DNA of 64,000 bases from positions 38,765 through 102,764 of the forward strand of contig CAYYIS010000013.1 in NCBI GenBank assembly GCA_964470965.1, given 5' to 3'. Source of the DNA: CAYYIS01 sp964470965 (GTDB lineage: Bacteria; JAAXHH01; JABIQT01). The first letter of the stretch is position 1. Every line of letters begins with the position of its first letter. Made by a program: the position numbers and the translations under genes. Below, piece after piece: positions 1-8,518 of the stretch. The notes beneath the pieces were generated by a model. The model saw nothing but the letters and a program-made list of their open reading frames with translations. It ran no database searches and was not told where the DNA came from.

Positions 1-338
1 TCAGCGAACTAAATTGTGGGAACGTAATATTCGAAATATATCCCGGCTTAAGAATATTGTCAAACCGCAATTAATGTGATGGGGGCATTGAATCCGCCGG
101 GCAGATATGCCTATTCTTCGTTGATGGCATCGACGTTAGGTCAATTGGCCTGACCTGCAATCGGTTTTATTCATCCTCCCTCAGTGCCTTCCACAGCAGC
201 TATCAAGCAAATGATCGGAAATCTTCTCCGTCGTGTGTGATTCAATACCTGTCACAAGACCTTCTTTTTTGGGCTGAACTCAATGTGAGCCTTTCGTTGA
301 GCCTGGTCTGGTCGCCGTAACATGCTACCTCGCAGTGA
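1..338. other. Non-coding left edge
   Basis: No open frame here has recognisable protein features on either strand. The stretch lies downstream of the minus-strand beta-lactamase. A GGCTCAA...TTGAG...AGCC inverted repeat sits near 266-304. The T-rich tract lies on the wrong side for it to end beta-lactamase transcription, so I do not call a terminator. Confidence 0.5.
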
Positions 339-1232
339 TTATCTGACGCCGGACATTACCGCTGCTGAAATCGATGCGCCAATTTTTGCGATCGCAGCAT
401 TCCGGGAATCGAATGAAGCGTCGGTTTGGGTGAGGTAAACGGTGGCGATGACAGGTTTGTGGTTAGGTGGCCACATGATCGCCGTGATCGCCCGGGTACC
501 ATAACCCCCGGCACCGGTTCTATCTCCGATTATCCAATCCCCCGGCACACGGGAACGAAACAACGCGTCACCTACCTTATTGCCCTTAAGCCAGGCCGTC
601 AACCTCGCGCGCGATTCATTAGACAACACGTCTCCAAGAACTAATTTTTTTATGGTAAATGCCATGGCGTTTGGTGTCGTGGTATCGCGTTTGTCACCGG
701 GGGTAGCCTCGTTCAGGTCTGGTTCCCAACGATCCAGTCGGGTAACTTCATCGCCTATGGAGCGCACAAATTCAGTCAGGGCATCCGGACCGCCGACCGC
801 ACGCAAAATAAAGTTTGCCGCAGAATTGTCGCTCATAAACATTGTAGCTTCGCACAGTTCGGAAAGAGTCATTCCCTTCACGTCCGCATGGTTTTTGGTT
901 ACAGGCGAATAGGCTACCAGATCGCTTTCATCGAATGTCACCACCCGCTCGAGCCGCTCCTTTCCTGCATCCACAAGGGAAAGGAGCGCTGCACATGCCA
1001 GTGTCTTGAACGTGCTTGCCATCGGAAACCGGTCGTCGGCGTGGTATTGCCAATATCGCCCGGTCTCTTCATCGTAAACCGAAACACCGATTCGTGTCCC
1101 AAGCGTTGTCTCAATCTGCTTGACCGTTTGGATCAAATCGTCGGTATCCTGGGAATGTGCCGGCAACGACAGCGAACACATAACAAGCAGAGGCACCACA
1201 GACATTACAGATAGATTTAAATTCCGCTTCAT
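339..1232 (-). CDS. bla: Class A beta-lactamase, CARB/RTG-like
   Basis: Serine beta-lactamase, 297 residues, expected to be exported and to hydrolyse penicillin-type beta-lactams in the periplasm. A hydrophobic signal peptide covers residues 8-27 and ends in an AHS-Q-like cleavage site. The class A motifs are in order and correctly spaced: STFK at 73-76 (catalytic Ser73, Lys76), SDN at 134-136, the omega-loop Glu170 in EPDLN, and RTG at 238-240 in place of the usual KTG. Arg at the 234 position, with LACA after STFK and a TRLDR..PDLNE loop, is the known signature of carbenicillin-hydrolysing CARB/PSE enzymes. An upstream in-frame TTG exists (1244), but the ATG at 1232 has a GAGG ribosome site about 8 bases before it. 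No transposase, integron or regulator is adjacent, so it looks chromosomal. Activity is inferred from motifs only. Confidence 0.93.
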   Translation of the reverse strand: MKRNLNLSVMSVVPLLVMCSLSLPAHSQDTDDLIQTVKQIETTLGTRIGVSVYDEETGRYWQYHADDRFPMASTFKTLACAALLSLVDAGKERLERVVTFDESDLVAYSPVTKNHADVKGMTLSELCEATMFMSDNSAANFILRAVGGPDALTEFVRSIGDEVTRLDRWEPDLNEATPGDKRDTTTPNAMAFTIKKLVLGDVLSNESRARLTAWLKGNKVGDALFRSRVPGDWIIGDRTGAGGYGTRAITAIMWPPNHKPVIATVYLTQTDASFDSRNAAIAKIGASISAAVMSGVR

Positions 1233-1367
1233 GGAACGCCTCAATACGAATTGGAGTGAGCGTCAGGTTTATCTGGCATTCATAGCTTTTGTTTTGTTCG
1301 GCAACTACCTGCTGATTGAAAACCAAGTGGAGACCGGTTGACACAGGATCGGGATAGTTCGCCCGTC

Positions 1368-1856
1368 TTAAATCAACTTCGATCTCAAATTTTCCAGGTC
1401 GTGCCATTCACACCGGTACGGGGCCGCTTTGATGCCGCCATACTTTAAATAAAACCGCTGGTATGGGTTATGCTCGTCGAATCCGACCAGCATAGAGCCG
1501 ATGCCCTCCTGCAGCAACCAGTCGACCGCTATCAGCAACAGATGGGCACCGATGCCCTTACACTGATATTCAGGATAAACATGAATCGATTGAAGTTCGG
1601 CCTGGCAACCCTGTTTATCACAGTGGTGACACGCCATGTTACCGATCAGCCGCCCCTCCTCGAAAGCCGCATAGACAAGGCGAGGTGGTTTGCCGTGATT
1701 GGGCGTGTGGGTCCCGTTCATGTAACCTGTCCACCTTTTAACGGCTCTTTGTGTCTGCTCCTCGCTTGTGGGCGCTAATCCCGTGGATCCGCCCTGGGAC
1801 AGTTTAACGATATCGCTGATATCGTGTTTTGTGGCTTCACGGTATGCAATATGCAG
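1368..1856 (-). CDS. GNAT-family N-acetyltransferase, CTG start
   Basis: Probable acetyl-CoA-dependent N-acetyltransferase of about 162 residues; the substrate is unknown. The acetyl-CoA loop is visible as QCKGIGAHLL within the strand-helix unit LQSIHVYPEYQ, followed by NPYQRFYLKYGG, a typical GNAT C-terminal strand. The first ATG in frame (1721) would remove the N-terminal strand and helix. Upstream in the same frame the sequence reads HIAYREATKHDISDIVKL, the classic GNAT opening. A GGAGG site stands 6 bases before a CTG at 1854-1856, and no ATG exists there, so I place the start at that CTG. A weaker AGG site also precedes the ATG, so a short form cannot be excluded. It follows the VOC fragment on the same strand. 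Confidence 0.72.
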   Translation of the reverse strand: MHIAYREATKHDISDIVKLSQGGSTGLAPTSEEQTQRAVKRWTGYMNGTHTPNHGKPPRLVYAAFEEGRLIGNMACHHCDKQGCQAELQSIHVYPEYQCKGIGAHLLLIAVDWLLQEGIGSMLVGFDEHNPYQRFYLKYGGIKAAPYRCEWHDLENLRSKLI

Positions 1857-1870
1857 CCGGTCCCTCCAAA

Positions 1871-2122
1871 TCAGTAAACCACCTTCCTTGCGGCGGGCAA
1901 TGGGCCTTGCCCATATGGCAAAGCCTGGGTCGCTAAAACCATGTCTTTGGTGTCAATAGGAAACAGCAATTGGTTGCCGTCCGAATCCTGTATCTCGACT
2001 AAAGGATAACCTAAAAAGTGATCCCGCGACGGCAGTGACTTCTGCCTGATATGGTCTTGAAATCTCACGTTCACACTTGCACTGCCGAAAGGGGGATTTA
2101 CCGGGTGTAGCCGATTAATCAT
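1871..2122 (-). pseudogene. VOC/glyoxalase-like fragment
   Basis: An 83-codon frame that begins directly after an in-frame TGA. The middle (PPFGSASVNVRFQ) and the end (GYPLVEIQDSDGNQLLF) resemble two separated parts of bleomycin-resistance/VOC-fold proteins, where the second motif carries the last metal ligand region. An intact VOC domain is normally 110-130 residues. Here the N-terminal beta-alpha module and the segment between the two motifs are missing or shortened. No good ribosome site is visible. It lies 9 bp downstream of the SEC-C gene. It could be a decayed gene or a minimal VOC half; I favour decay. Confidence 0.4.
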
Positions 2123-2131
2123 GGTCTTGTT

Positions 2132-2575
2132 TCATGAGAAAACCCCGTAACAACATTTTTTGTACTTCTTTCCGCTGCCACAAGGACAGGGATCGTTCCG
2201 CCCGACGTCTGAATATCCCTTCTGAAATGTTTCTCCACGAACGGAACCGTCTTCGCGAAAACCACTGACGTAGGACTGTTCCATTTGACTGACTGTGTTC
2301 GACCAGCCCTGTGCATGGGGAATTCGCCCACTGTCGACCAGGTATTCAAAGAACGCTTTTAAAAGCTTTGGAAATTCTTTGCGTATTGGCAGGGGTACAT
2401 CGAGATAGGCTACCTGTTTGGTGGCCGCTTTTATCGAACCATCGGTTATTTCGTCTCCTGCTCTGCTGCACCAGAAGACCAGGAGGGGTTCGGCGTGTTC
2501 CTTCAGGGCGGAATCTAAAAAGAGGAATTGCTCGGATGTACAGTAATCGTTCACTGCCGCCGATGTCAGATCCAT
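2132..2575 (-). CDS. SEC-C motif zinc-binding protein
   Basis: A 147-residue soluble protein ending in a textbook SEC-C motif, GRNDPCPCGSGKKYKKCC, at about residues 126-143. Its three or four Cys residues are expected to bind one zinc ion. The same motif ends SecA and many small proteins of unknown role. The N-terminal 120 residues are mostly helical and I do not recognise them. The start ATG is preceded by AGG at 6-8 bases. The gene faces away from the NHL-propeller gene and shares the short intergenic region 2576-2866 with it. Confidence 0.75.
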   Translation of the reverse strand: MDLTSAAVNDYCTSEQFLFLDSALKEHAEPLLVFWCSRAGDEITDGSIKAATKQVAYLDVPLPIRKEFPKLLKAFFEYLVDSGRIPHAQGWSNTVSQMEQSYVSGFREDGSVRGETFQKGYSDVGRNDPCPCGSGKKYKKCCYGVFS

Positions 2576-2784
2576 ATATTTACCTGTCCAGCGTTTGTGC
2601 CGGGGTTGCTATCTAATCTACCAGATCGTACTAATGTTCGTGAAAAAATGAAATGAAATTTTGTAGCTGCTCGCAACCAGCTCAAGCAAGTATGTTGTCT
2701 CAGGCACGTTCAGACAAATATAACAGCCTGCTAAATAATATCAAATGGATATGAGTTAATCGACGGGGCTCCAGAAAAAAGCTG

Positions 2785-2813
2785 TTGATACGGACCGGGT
2801 CATCCGATATACT
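2785..2813 (+). promoter_or_regulatory. Sigma70-like promoter for NHL propeller gene
   Basis: TTGATA (2785-2790), exactly 17 bases, then TATACT (2808-2813). The predicted start of transcription is near 2820, giving a leader of about 47 bases before the ATG at 2867. Seen directly; function inferred. Confidence 0.55.
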
Positions 2814-2866
2814 GTACCGTGTAGCCGGGCAATCTCATTTCAAAAAATATCATGGGGAGGCAGAAC

Positions 2867-3898
2867 ATGTCATTGGCATCATTTGTGGACAGGATACTGG
2901 TTGTTGCGTTTTTCGTGCTAATTGCATCGGGGCACCAGGTAGTCCAGGCCCAGAACCATGCGCCGAACCCGTACGAGACGATCGAAGGCATCTGGGGCAA
3001 ATTGCCTGAAGGACGGACCTGGGGTGCCACCAGTGCGGTATATCCGGCACAGGACGGGAGTGGCAATATCTGGGTGGCGGAGCGGTGCGGTGCGAACGAT
3101 TGCACCGAGGCGCACGACGTCGATTCCGTATTGCTGTTCAGTCCGGACGGTGAACTACTGCGCAGCTTCGGTGCCGGGATGATCGTGTGGCCGCACGGCA
3201 TTTTCGTGGACAAAGAGAATAACGTTTGGATTGCAGATGCGCGCGGTGCACCGGGACGCGGGCATCAGGTTTACAAATTCAGCCAGGACGGAGAGTTGCT
3301 GATGAGCCTCGGCGTAGCGGGCGTGGCCGCCGAAGGCAGAAACACCTTCAATGCACCATCCGACGTATTGATCGCCCCCAACGGTGATATCTTCGTGGTG
3401 GACGGTCATGGTGCCCGAGGCAACAACCGGGTCGTGAAGTTCAACGCCGACGGTGAGTTCATTAAAGCCTGGGGTAAAACAGGCTACGGTCCAGGTGAGT
3501 TCCGCGATCCGCATGCACTGGCCATGGATTCCGAGGGACGCCTGTTCGTTGGTGACCGGGCGAACAGCCGGATCCAGATCTTTACGCAGGAGGGCGAACA
3601 CATCGCCACGTGGACCCAATTCGGCCGCCCGAGCGGTTTGTACATCGACGCCAACGACATCCTGTATTGCGCTGATTCAGAGTCTAACGCCACCTGGGCC
3701 GGTAATCCTGGCTGGAAGCGCGGTATCAGGATCGGCAGCGCCAAAGGCGGCTGGATCACGGGTTTCATACCGGATCCGGAACCCGATCAGGACAACGCCG
3801 GTACCACCGCCGCCGAAGGTGTAGCCGCGGATGCCGCCGGTAACATCTACGGCGCCGAGGTAGGTCCGCGTATGTTGCGGAAATATGTGAAGAAATAA
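2867..3898 (+). CDS. Secreted NHL-repeat beta-propeller, amidating-lyase-like
   Basis: A 343-residue exported protein. A signal peptide covers roughly residues 5-28 and ends VVQAQ. The mature part consists of NHL-type blades, with repeated units such as PHGIFVDKENNVWIAD, PSDVLIAPNGDIFVVDG, PHALAMDSEGRLFVGDR and PSGLYIDANDILYCAD. This pattern is shared with the peptidyl-alpha-hydroxyglycine alpha-amidating lyase-like propellers of bacteria, but the catalytic assignment is uncertain. Conserved Cys pairs (ERCGANDC) suggest a disulfide. The start ATG has a GGGGAGG ribosome site 6 bases upstream; an in-frame ATG at 2852 overlaps that site and is rejected. It is clearly paralogous to the minus-strand gene at 32107-33120. 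It is monocistronic and convergent with the MATE gene. Confidence 0.8.
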   Translation: MSLASFVDRILVVAFFVLIASGHQVVQAQNHAPNPYETIEGIWGKLPEGRTWGATSAVYPAQDGSGNIWVAERCGANDCTEAHDVDSVLLFSPDGELLRSFGAGMIVWPHGIFVDKENNVWIADARGAPGRGHQVYKFSQDGELLMSLGVAGVAAEGRNTFNAPSDVLIAPNGDIFVVDGHGARGNNRVVKFNADGEFIKAWGKTGYGPGEFRDPHALAMDSEGRLFVGDRANSRIQIFTQEGEHIATWTQFGRPSGLYIDANDILYCADSESNATWAGNPGWKRGIRIGSAKGGWITGFIPDPEPDQDNAGTTAAEGVAADAAGNIYGAEVGPRMLRKYVKK

Positions 3899-3904
3899 GG
3901 GAGG

Positions 3905-3962
3905 ATTGACGGATTGGAATATTGAAAAATCCATAGTTTAATGTTTCCTCGGATCCGTCAAT
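3905..3962. terminator. Inverted repeat between convergent genes
   Basis: ATTGACGGAT at 3905-3914 is repeated in inverted form, ATCCGTCAAT, at 3953-3962, with an inner GGAA/TTCC pair. It lies exactly between two genes that end 7 bp and 6 bp away on opposite strands. It could act as a bidirectional terminator hairpin, although the loop is long and the T-tract is weak. The arm is also the window's recurring ATTGACGG motif. Confidence 0.4.
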
Positions 3963-3967
3963 CTAAT

Positions 3968-5311
3968 TCATACTTTAACCCGCATCCACCGCCCCCGGCG
4001 AAACAGAATATATCCTGCCGTGGCACGGAGTATCCAATCCACCGCGGTGGCGGCCCAAACGCCGGCAAGGCCCCACCCTAGGGAGATGGCGAACAGGTAT
4101 ACAAGACTGATACGGACGACGACCGATCCCATGAAGGTAATTATCATCGGACTGACCGTATCACCCGCTCCCCGCATGGCCCCGCCGTAGATCATGTTGA
4201 CCGTCACCCCGGCCAGTTCGAGCGCTGCGATCTGCACGCAGAGGGAGGCGAGGGCGTAGGCCTCCGGTTCCGGGCTGAATATCTGCACGAAGAAGCCAGG
4301 GACCAGCACGAATACCACGGCCAATGTGTTGATCGCCCAAAATCCCAGTTTTATAGTTCGATTCACCGCCAGCTGGGCTATGTCGCTGCGACCGGCGCCC
4401 AAGGCCTGGCCGACAATTGGCGGCACGGCCATGGACAGTCCGAAGCTCGGCATGAACGCCAGAGATTCCACGCGCAGGGTCATGAAGTGTGCTGCAAGCG
4501 GGATCGTGCCGAGGCTGATGATGATCCACAGGTAGGTAAAGCCGCCGATACGCATCAGTATCATCTCGCCGAAACTAGGCGCAGCGATACGCATGATATT
4601 GGCCAAGACTCTACGGCGGAATGCCAGGAAATGTCCCGCCAGGATCTGAAACCCTACCGGATTACGGAACAGTTTCCAGAAAACGATCGCGGCGCTGATA
4701 ACGAACGAAAGTCCGGATGCCAGAGCCACGCCAGTGGTCTCCAACCGGGGAAAGGGGCCGATACCGTATATCAGTACGTAGTTGGCGCCGATGTTGAATA
4801 AGTTCATGACGCCGGTTGCGACCATCGGAGTTTTTGTGTCTCCGGCAGCCCGCAGGATACTGCTACCGATCATCCTAACGGAATAGAAGATATTGAACGC
4901 AAGGACGGTGACCAGGTAGTCCGTCCCCGGTTCCACCACATTCGTGGGCGTGCCGAGCAGCTCAAGGATTTCCCGGCCGTACACGAAACCCACTAATGTA
5001 AAGGTGGTCCCGCTGAAGATAGCAAGCAATAACCCCTGTCCGGCAGCGTCCTGTGCCGCTGCCGTATCCCGCCGCCCGATATTCCGTGAGACGATGGCCC
5101 CTGCCGCCGTCCCAATCCCCCAGATCGGAAACGTGATGTAATGCACCAGCATCGACCCCTGGCCCACGGCAGCGAAAGCTTCGCTACCGAGGGGGCCGAT
5201 CATGATGCTGTCCGTGAGATATACCGTGAGCTGCAGCAGGCTTTCGAGGATAGCCGGCCAGGCAAGAGTGAGGATAGTGCGGTTGAGGCGTTGTTCCGAT
5301 AGGTCGAGCAA
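3968..5311 (-). CDS. MATE-family multidrug/sodium exporter
   Basis: An inner-membrane antiporter of about 447 residues with twelve hydrophobic segments in two homologous halves. The opening LTLAWPAILESLLQ...DSIMIGPLG and the paired half-motifs (FPIWGIGTAAGAIVSRNIG and FGLSMAVPPIVGQALGAG) are typical of MATE/NorM-DinF proteins, which export cationic drugs or metabolites using Na+ or H+ gradients. Substrate unknown. The first usable codon is a TTG at 5311 without a clear ribosome site; the length fits the family, so the start may be off by a few codons. It lies downstream of fabV on the same strand with a 131 bp gap, so co-transcription is possible but not evident. Confidence 0.85.
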   Translation of the reverse strand: MLDLSEQRLNRTILTLAWPAILESLLQLTVYLTDSIMIGPLGSEAFAAVGQGSMLVHYITFPIWGIGTAAGAIVSRNIGRRDTAAAQDAAGQGLLLAIFSGTTFTLVGFVYGREILELLGTPTNVVEPGTDYLVTVLAFNIFYSVRMIGSSILRAAGDTKTPMVATGVMNLFNIGANYVLIYGIGPFPRLETTGVALASGLSFVISAAIVFWKLFRNPVGFQILAGHFLAFRRRVLANIMRIAAPSFGEMILMRIGGFTYLWIIISLGTIPLAAHFMTLRVESLAFMPSFGLSMAVPPIVGQALGAGRSDIAQLAVNRTIKLGFWAINTLAVVFVLVPGFFVQIFSPEPEAYALASLCVQIAALELAGVTVNMIYGGAMRGAGDTVSPMIITFMGSVVVRISLVYLFAISLGWGLAGVWAATAVDWILRATAGYILFRRGRWMRVKV

Positions 5312-5442
5312 TAGATTAAATGGAAATGATGAAGGGTGCCGGAGGTAAGTGGTACAGACCGCCGAATGCCTTAGTGAAAAACAGCCGTGATTGATAGACC
5401 TTTAATGATACGATCAGTAGATGGACAAGCGAACCAATTCCC

Positions 5443-6636
5443 TTAAACTTCCGCATCTATTTCCACCGGCTCCCCATAGTCCACGCCGTCCACCTCGAAT
5501 CCGAAGAGCTGGCGGAAACCTCGTTTGAAACCGTCGTAATCGGAAAGTACCCGGAAGTTTTCGGTGGTGACCAGGTCCCAGAGGCGGTTGATTTCACTCT
5601 GAAGAGTCGGTTCCAGTTCCGGGCCGTCGAGGCGGATGCGGTGCTCATCGTCCAGCTTGGCTTGCGTGCCCGGACCGATATGGTCATTGAACAGTCTGAC
5701 CATCTGATGAATGGGGTCTTCGTGGATACCCTGCTCTTTCATGAGTCGGTACAGCAGGCTCACATAAAGTGGCACCACGGGGATGGCGGAGGAGGCCTGG
5801 GTTACCACCGCTTTGTTGATGGAGATATGGGCCTGGCCGTTTATGGAGGAATGCAGCAGGGCGTTCAGGCCGGAGGTGGTGGTTTCGAGATGCTCCTTGG
5901 CTTTGCCGATGGTGCCGCTGCGGTAGATCGGCCAGGTGAGTTCCGGGCCGATATAGGAGAATGGGACCACATGGGCTCCATTTGCCAAGGCGTCCGCGGC
6001 CAGGAGTGCCTCGGTCCAGAGGCGAAGGTCGTCGCCGCCCATGACGCCGATGGTGCCGGAAATCTCTTCCTCTGTAGCAGGTTCCATCTCGATTTCGGTA
6101 ATGACCTCGTCCCGGAGTTCGATCGTTTTACCGGTGTAGGATCCTCCCACCGGCTTTAGGGTGGATTGGTAAACCTCCCCGGTATACGGATCAGTGCGAC
6201 GCGGAGAGGCCAGGCTGTATATCACCAGGTCGACCTGCCCGAATGTTTCTTTGATGATGTTGATGGCTTGGTTCTTAATCTCATGAGAAAACGCATCGCC
6301 GTTGATGTTGATCGAGGTCCGCCCGTCCGCCAGGGCTCTCTCGTGAAATGCCGCAGTGTTGTAGAAGCCGGCCGTGGCCGTTTTCTTGCCGACGGGCGGG
6401 CGTTCAAAGAACACTCCTATCGTATCTGCACCATACCCCCAGGTCGCAGCAATGCGGGCGGCCAGGCCGTAACCGGTGGATGATCCCACCACCAGTACAC
6501 GATACTGCTTCGGCGATGTGGATCGAGCGGCTAGGGCCACCTCGATTTGCTTTTCTATGTTCCTGGCGCACCCAGCCGGATGCGCGGTGGTACAAATGAA
6601 GCCCCGGATACGCGGGGCAATGACTGCCCGAGCCAT
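5443..6636 (-). CDS. fabV: Trans-2-enoyl-ACP/CoA reductase FabV
   Basis: NAD(P)H-dependent enoyl reductase of type II fatty acid synthesis (FabV/Ter family), 397 residues, the usual family length. The N-terminal RIRGFICTTAHPAGC and the Rossmann segment VLVVGSSTGYGLAARI (about 47-62) are diagnostic. The catalytic pair fits the FabV spacing Tyr-x8-Lys: Tyr238 and Lys247 in IYRSGTIGKAK. The C-terminal FAD-independent extension is intact. FabV enzymes are generally insensitive to triclosan, a family property and not something visible here. An AAAGGAG ribosome site lies 6 bases before the ATG. The neighbours (MATE exporter, PHP phosphatase) give no pathway context. Confidence 0.95.
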   Translation of the reverse strand: MARAVIAPRIRGFICTTAHPAGCARNIEKQIEVALAARSTSPKQYRVLVVGSSTGYGLAARIAATWGYGADTIGVFFERPPVGKKTATAGFYNTAAFHERALADGRTSININGDAFSHEIKNQAINIIKETFGQVDLVIYSLASPRRTDPYTGEVYQSTLKPVGGSYTGKTIELRDEVITEIEMEPATEEEISGTIGVMGGDDLRLWTEALLAADALANGAHVVPFSYIGPELTWPIYRSGTIGKAKEHLETTTSGLNALLHSSINGQAHISINKAVVTQASSAIPVVPLYVSLLYRLMKEQGIHEDPIHQMVRLFNDHIGPGTQAKLDDEHRIRLDGPELEPTLQSEINRLWDLVTTENFRVLSDYDGFKRGFRQLFGFEVDGVDYGEPVEIDAEV

Positions 6637-6777
6637 GTAGAACTCCTTTGATTGACGGAATGACGGCTTGTTAAATTAACGAATCACTTTATCAGATTTT
6701 CCTTCATTCCACCAATCCGTTAACCCCGCTGGACCCGGTAGAGCAAGCGGAATCAATCCGTCCTTTTTGCTGTTGTT

Positions 6778-7620
6778 TTACAAATCAATCGGTTTAGCCT
6801 GTCTCTTCGAGAACGACATGACCTGCCTGTAACCGCAGCTTCTCGCGAGCGCTTCCACCTGGTCAAAATCCTTGCCGATGTCTTCCGCAAAATGTGCGTC
6901 TGATGCGGTTGTGATAGGAATGCCGAGGGTGGCAAAGGCGTCCATTAATGGTCGCTCCGGATAAATGCGGCCGACCGGTTTCCGTAACCCGGCCGAGCTA
7001 ATTTCGACACACAGCCCGTCCTGGCCCGCCACCAGCTCCGCCAGCTCTGCGTAGACCGCTGTCATGTCCATGACAGGCATGTGGCCCATCACCTTGATGA
7101 GGTCTGGGTGCGACATGGAATCGAAGAAACCGGTCTGCACTGCCTGGCCAAGCAGGCGGAAATAATCACGGTAGGCGTCGTCGACCGTGCGACGATTCCA
7201 TTCGTCCCTGTGTTCTGAGAGGTCGAACCCCCATTCATCTATCCAGTGGACCGACCCCAGCACGAAGTCGAACGGATATCCGTCTATCACACGTTCGATG
7301 ACCGTTTCTTTCCCTTCCACATAATCCATCTCGATGCCGACCTTGACAGGATATCCTTCCTGCTGGGCATTCTGCAGTAAAGTTACATATTCATCCATGT
7401 CATAGAAGCATTTGTCATCTGACCAGGGCTTATCGACGATGTCGCGGGCTACTGTGAAATGATAGATGTGTTCGGTGATGGCGATTTCGCTCACGTCGGC
7501 CACCCGCGCTGCATGTATGAACTGCCGGATGGTGTCCATCGGGTCATCGCCTTTTGGCATGGTATCCGGAGTGCGTCCAAATGGATAGTAGTTTTCCACA
7601 TGCATGTGATAATCGATCAT
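6778..7620 (-). CDS. PHP-domain phosphatase, histidinol-phosphatase-like
   Basis: A 280-residue metal-dependent phosphoesterase of the PHP family. Metal ligands are visible in order: HMH at the N-terminus (DYHMHVENY), EH in AITEHIYHF, E in VGIEMDY, H in GSVHWID, H in SHPDLIK, and D-H in TASDAHFAED. This set and the length match HisJ/HisK-type histidinol-phosphate phosphatases, but no other histidine genes are nearby, so the substrate is uncertain. The ATG has an AAGGAGG site about 12 bases upstream, a rather long spacing. It lies 141 bp upstream of fabV on the same strand and diverges from trmB. Confidence 0.8.
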   Translation of the reverse strand: MIDYHMHVENYYPFGRTPDTMPKGDDPMDTIRQFIHAARVADVSEIAITEHIYHFTVARDIVDKPWSDDKCFYDMDEYVTLLQNAQQEGYPVKVGIEMDYVEGKETVIERVIDGYPFDFVLGSVHWIDEWGFDLSEHRDEWNRRTVDDAYRDYFRLLGQAVQTGFFDSMSHPDLIKVMGHMPVMDMTAVYAELAELVAGQDGLCVEISSAGLRKPVGRIYPERPLMDAFATLGIPITTASDAHFAEDIGKDFDQVEALARSCGYRQVMSFSKRQAKPIDL

Positions 7621-7717
7621 ATTTCGTAAGTTCCTCCTTCACCATCAGAACGATCCCCATCCATGATAATCGACCACTTGCGGAAAATCAAACCTTATTT
7701 CACGGTCGGCGTATCGC

Positions 7718-7746
7718 TTGACAGACGTCGCATCGGGGCCTATCTT
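7718..7746 (+). promoter_or_regulatory. Sigma70-like promoter for trmB
   Basis: TTGACA at 7718-7723, 17 bases, then TATCTT at 7741-7746. The -35 box is consensus. The TTG inside it opens an upstream extension of the trmB frame. Because it is a promoter element, the true start must lie downstream, at 7796. Confidence 0.6.
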
Positions 7747-7795
7747 CACATCGAATTGTCAGGGGTTCTATTCTAAAAGAGCCATAGGCGGGAGA

Positions 7796-8437
7796 ATGGT
7801 TGCCGTGACGCCTGAAAAGAAAGAAGATCCGCATACACTAGATTCCCCTATAGCATTTCAGATACGAGCGCGCGAAGAGCAGATAGACTGGGCATCGTTG
7901 TTCGGGAACGATAATCCTGTTGAGATCGAAATCGGATGCGGTAAAGGCCGATTCCTCATTACATCCGCCATGACCTATCCGGATGTCAACTACGTGGGGA
8001 TAGAACGGGCCCTCGAGTACTTCCGGATCATCAACAAACGCGTCATGAACAGAGGGTTGAGCAACATCAGAATCCTGAGGGATGATGCGGCCGATCTGGT
8101 ACGCAGGTTCGTGGCGGATAAATCTATCGCGGCGTACCACGTCTATTTTCCGGACCCCTGGCCAAAGCGGCGCCATAATAAACGCCGTCTGATAAAACCA
8201 CCCTTTATCTGTCATGTGGAACGCTCACTTTTTAGCGGAGGTACCTTGGACCTCGCTACCGATCATGAAGACTATTTTTTGGAAGCGACCGGTTTCCTCG
8301 ATGCCTCGGACGTATTGAAGCGAAGGGATGAACTGCCGGAACGCGTCCGAGCGCTCGGTGATGTGAGGACCAACTATGAGGTGAAATACGCGGCAGAAGG
8401 AAGGAAGATTTATCGGGCTGTGTATGAAAAAGATTGA
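7796..8437 (+). CDS. trmB: tRNA (guanine-N7)-methyltransferase TrmB
   Basis: SAM-dependent methyltransferase that makes m7G46 in tRNA; about 213 residues, normal for the family. The SAM-binding loop VEIEIGCGKGRFLI and the family hallmark YFPDPWPKRRHNKRRL are both present, followed by LDLATDHEDY. The frame is open further upstream to a TTG at 7718, but that codon is part of the promoter. The ATG at 7796 has AGGCGG about 7 bases before it and gives the right length. It is followed after 81 bp by the peroxiredoxin gene on the same strand. Confidence 0.95.
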   Translation: MVAVTPEKKEDPHTLDSPIAFQIRAREEQIDWASLFGNDNPVEIEIGCGKGRFLITSAMTYPDVNYVGIERALEYFRIINKRVMNRGLSNIRILRDDAADLVRRFVADKSIAAYHVYFPDPWPKRRHNKRRLIKPPFICHVERSLFSGGTLDLATDHEDYFLEATGFLDASDVLKRRDELPERVRALGDVRTNYEVKYAAEGRKIYRAVYEKD

Positions 8438-8518
8438 CGTATTGGATAAGCGCCGGATTAATCATTCTGGATATCCCGGCAGTTCAACGAATCGTTAACA
8501 TCCAAGAGGAGGTTGTCC

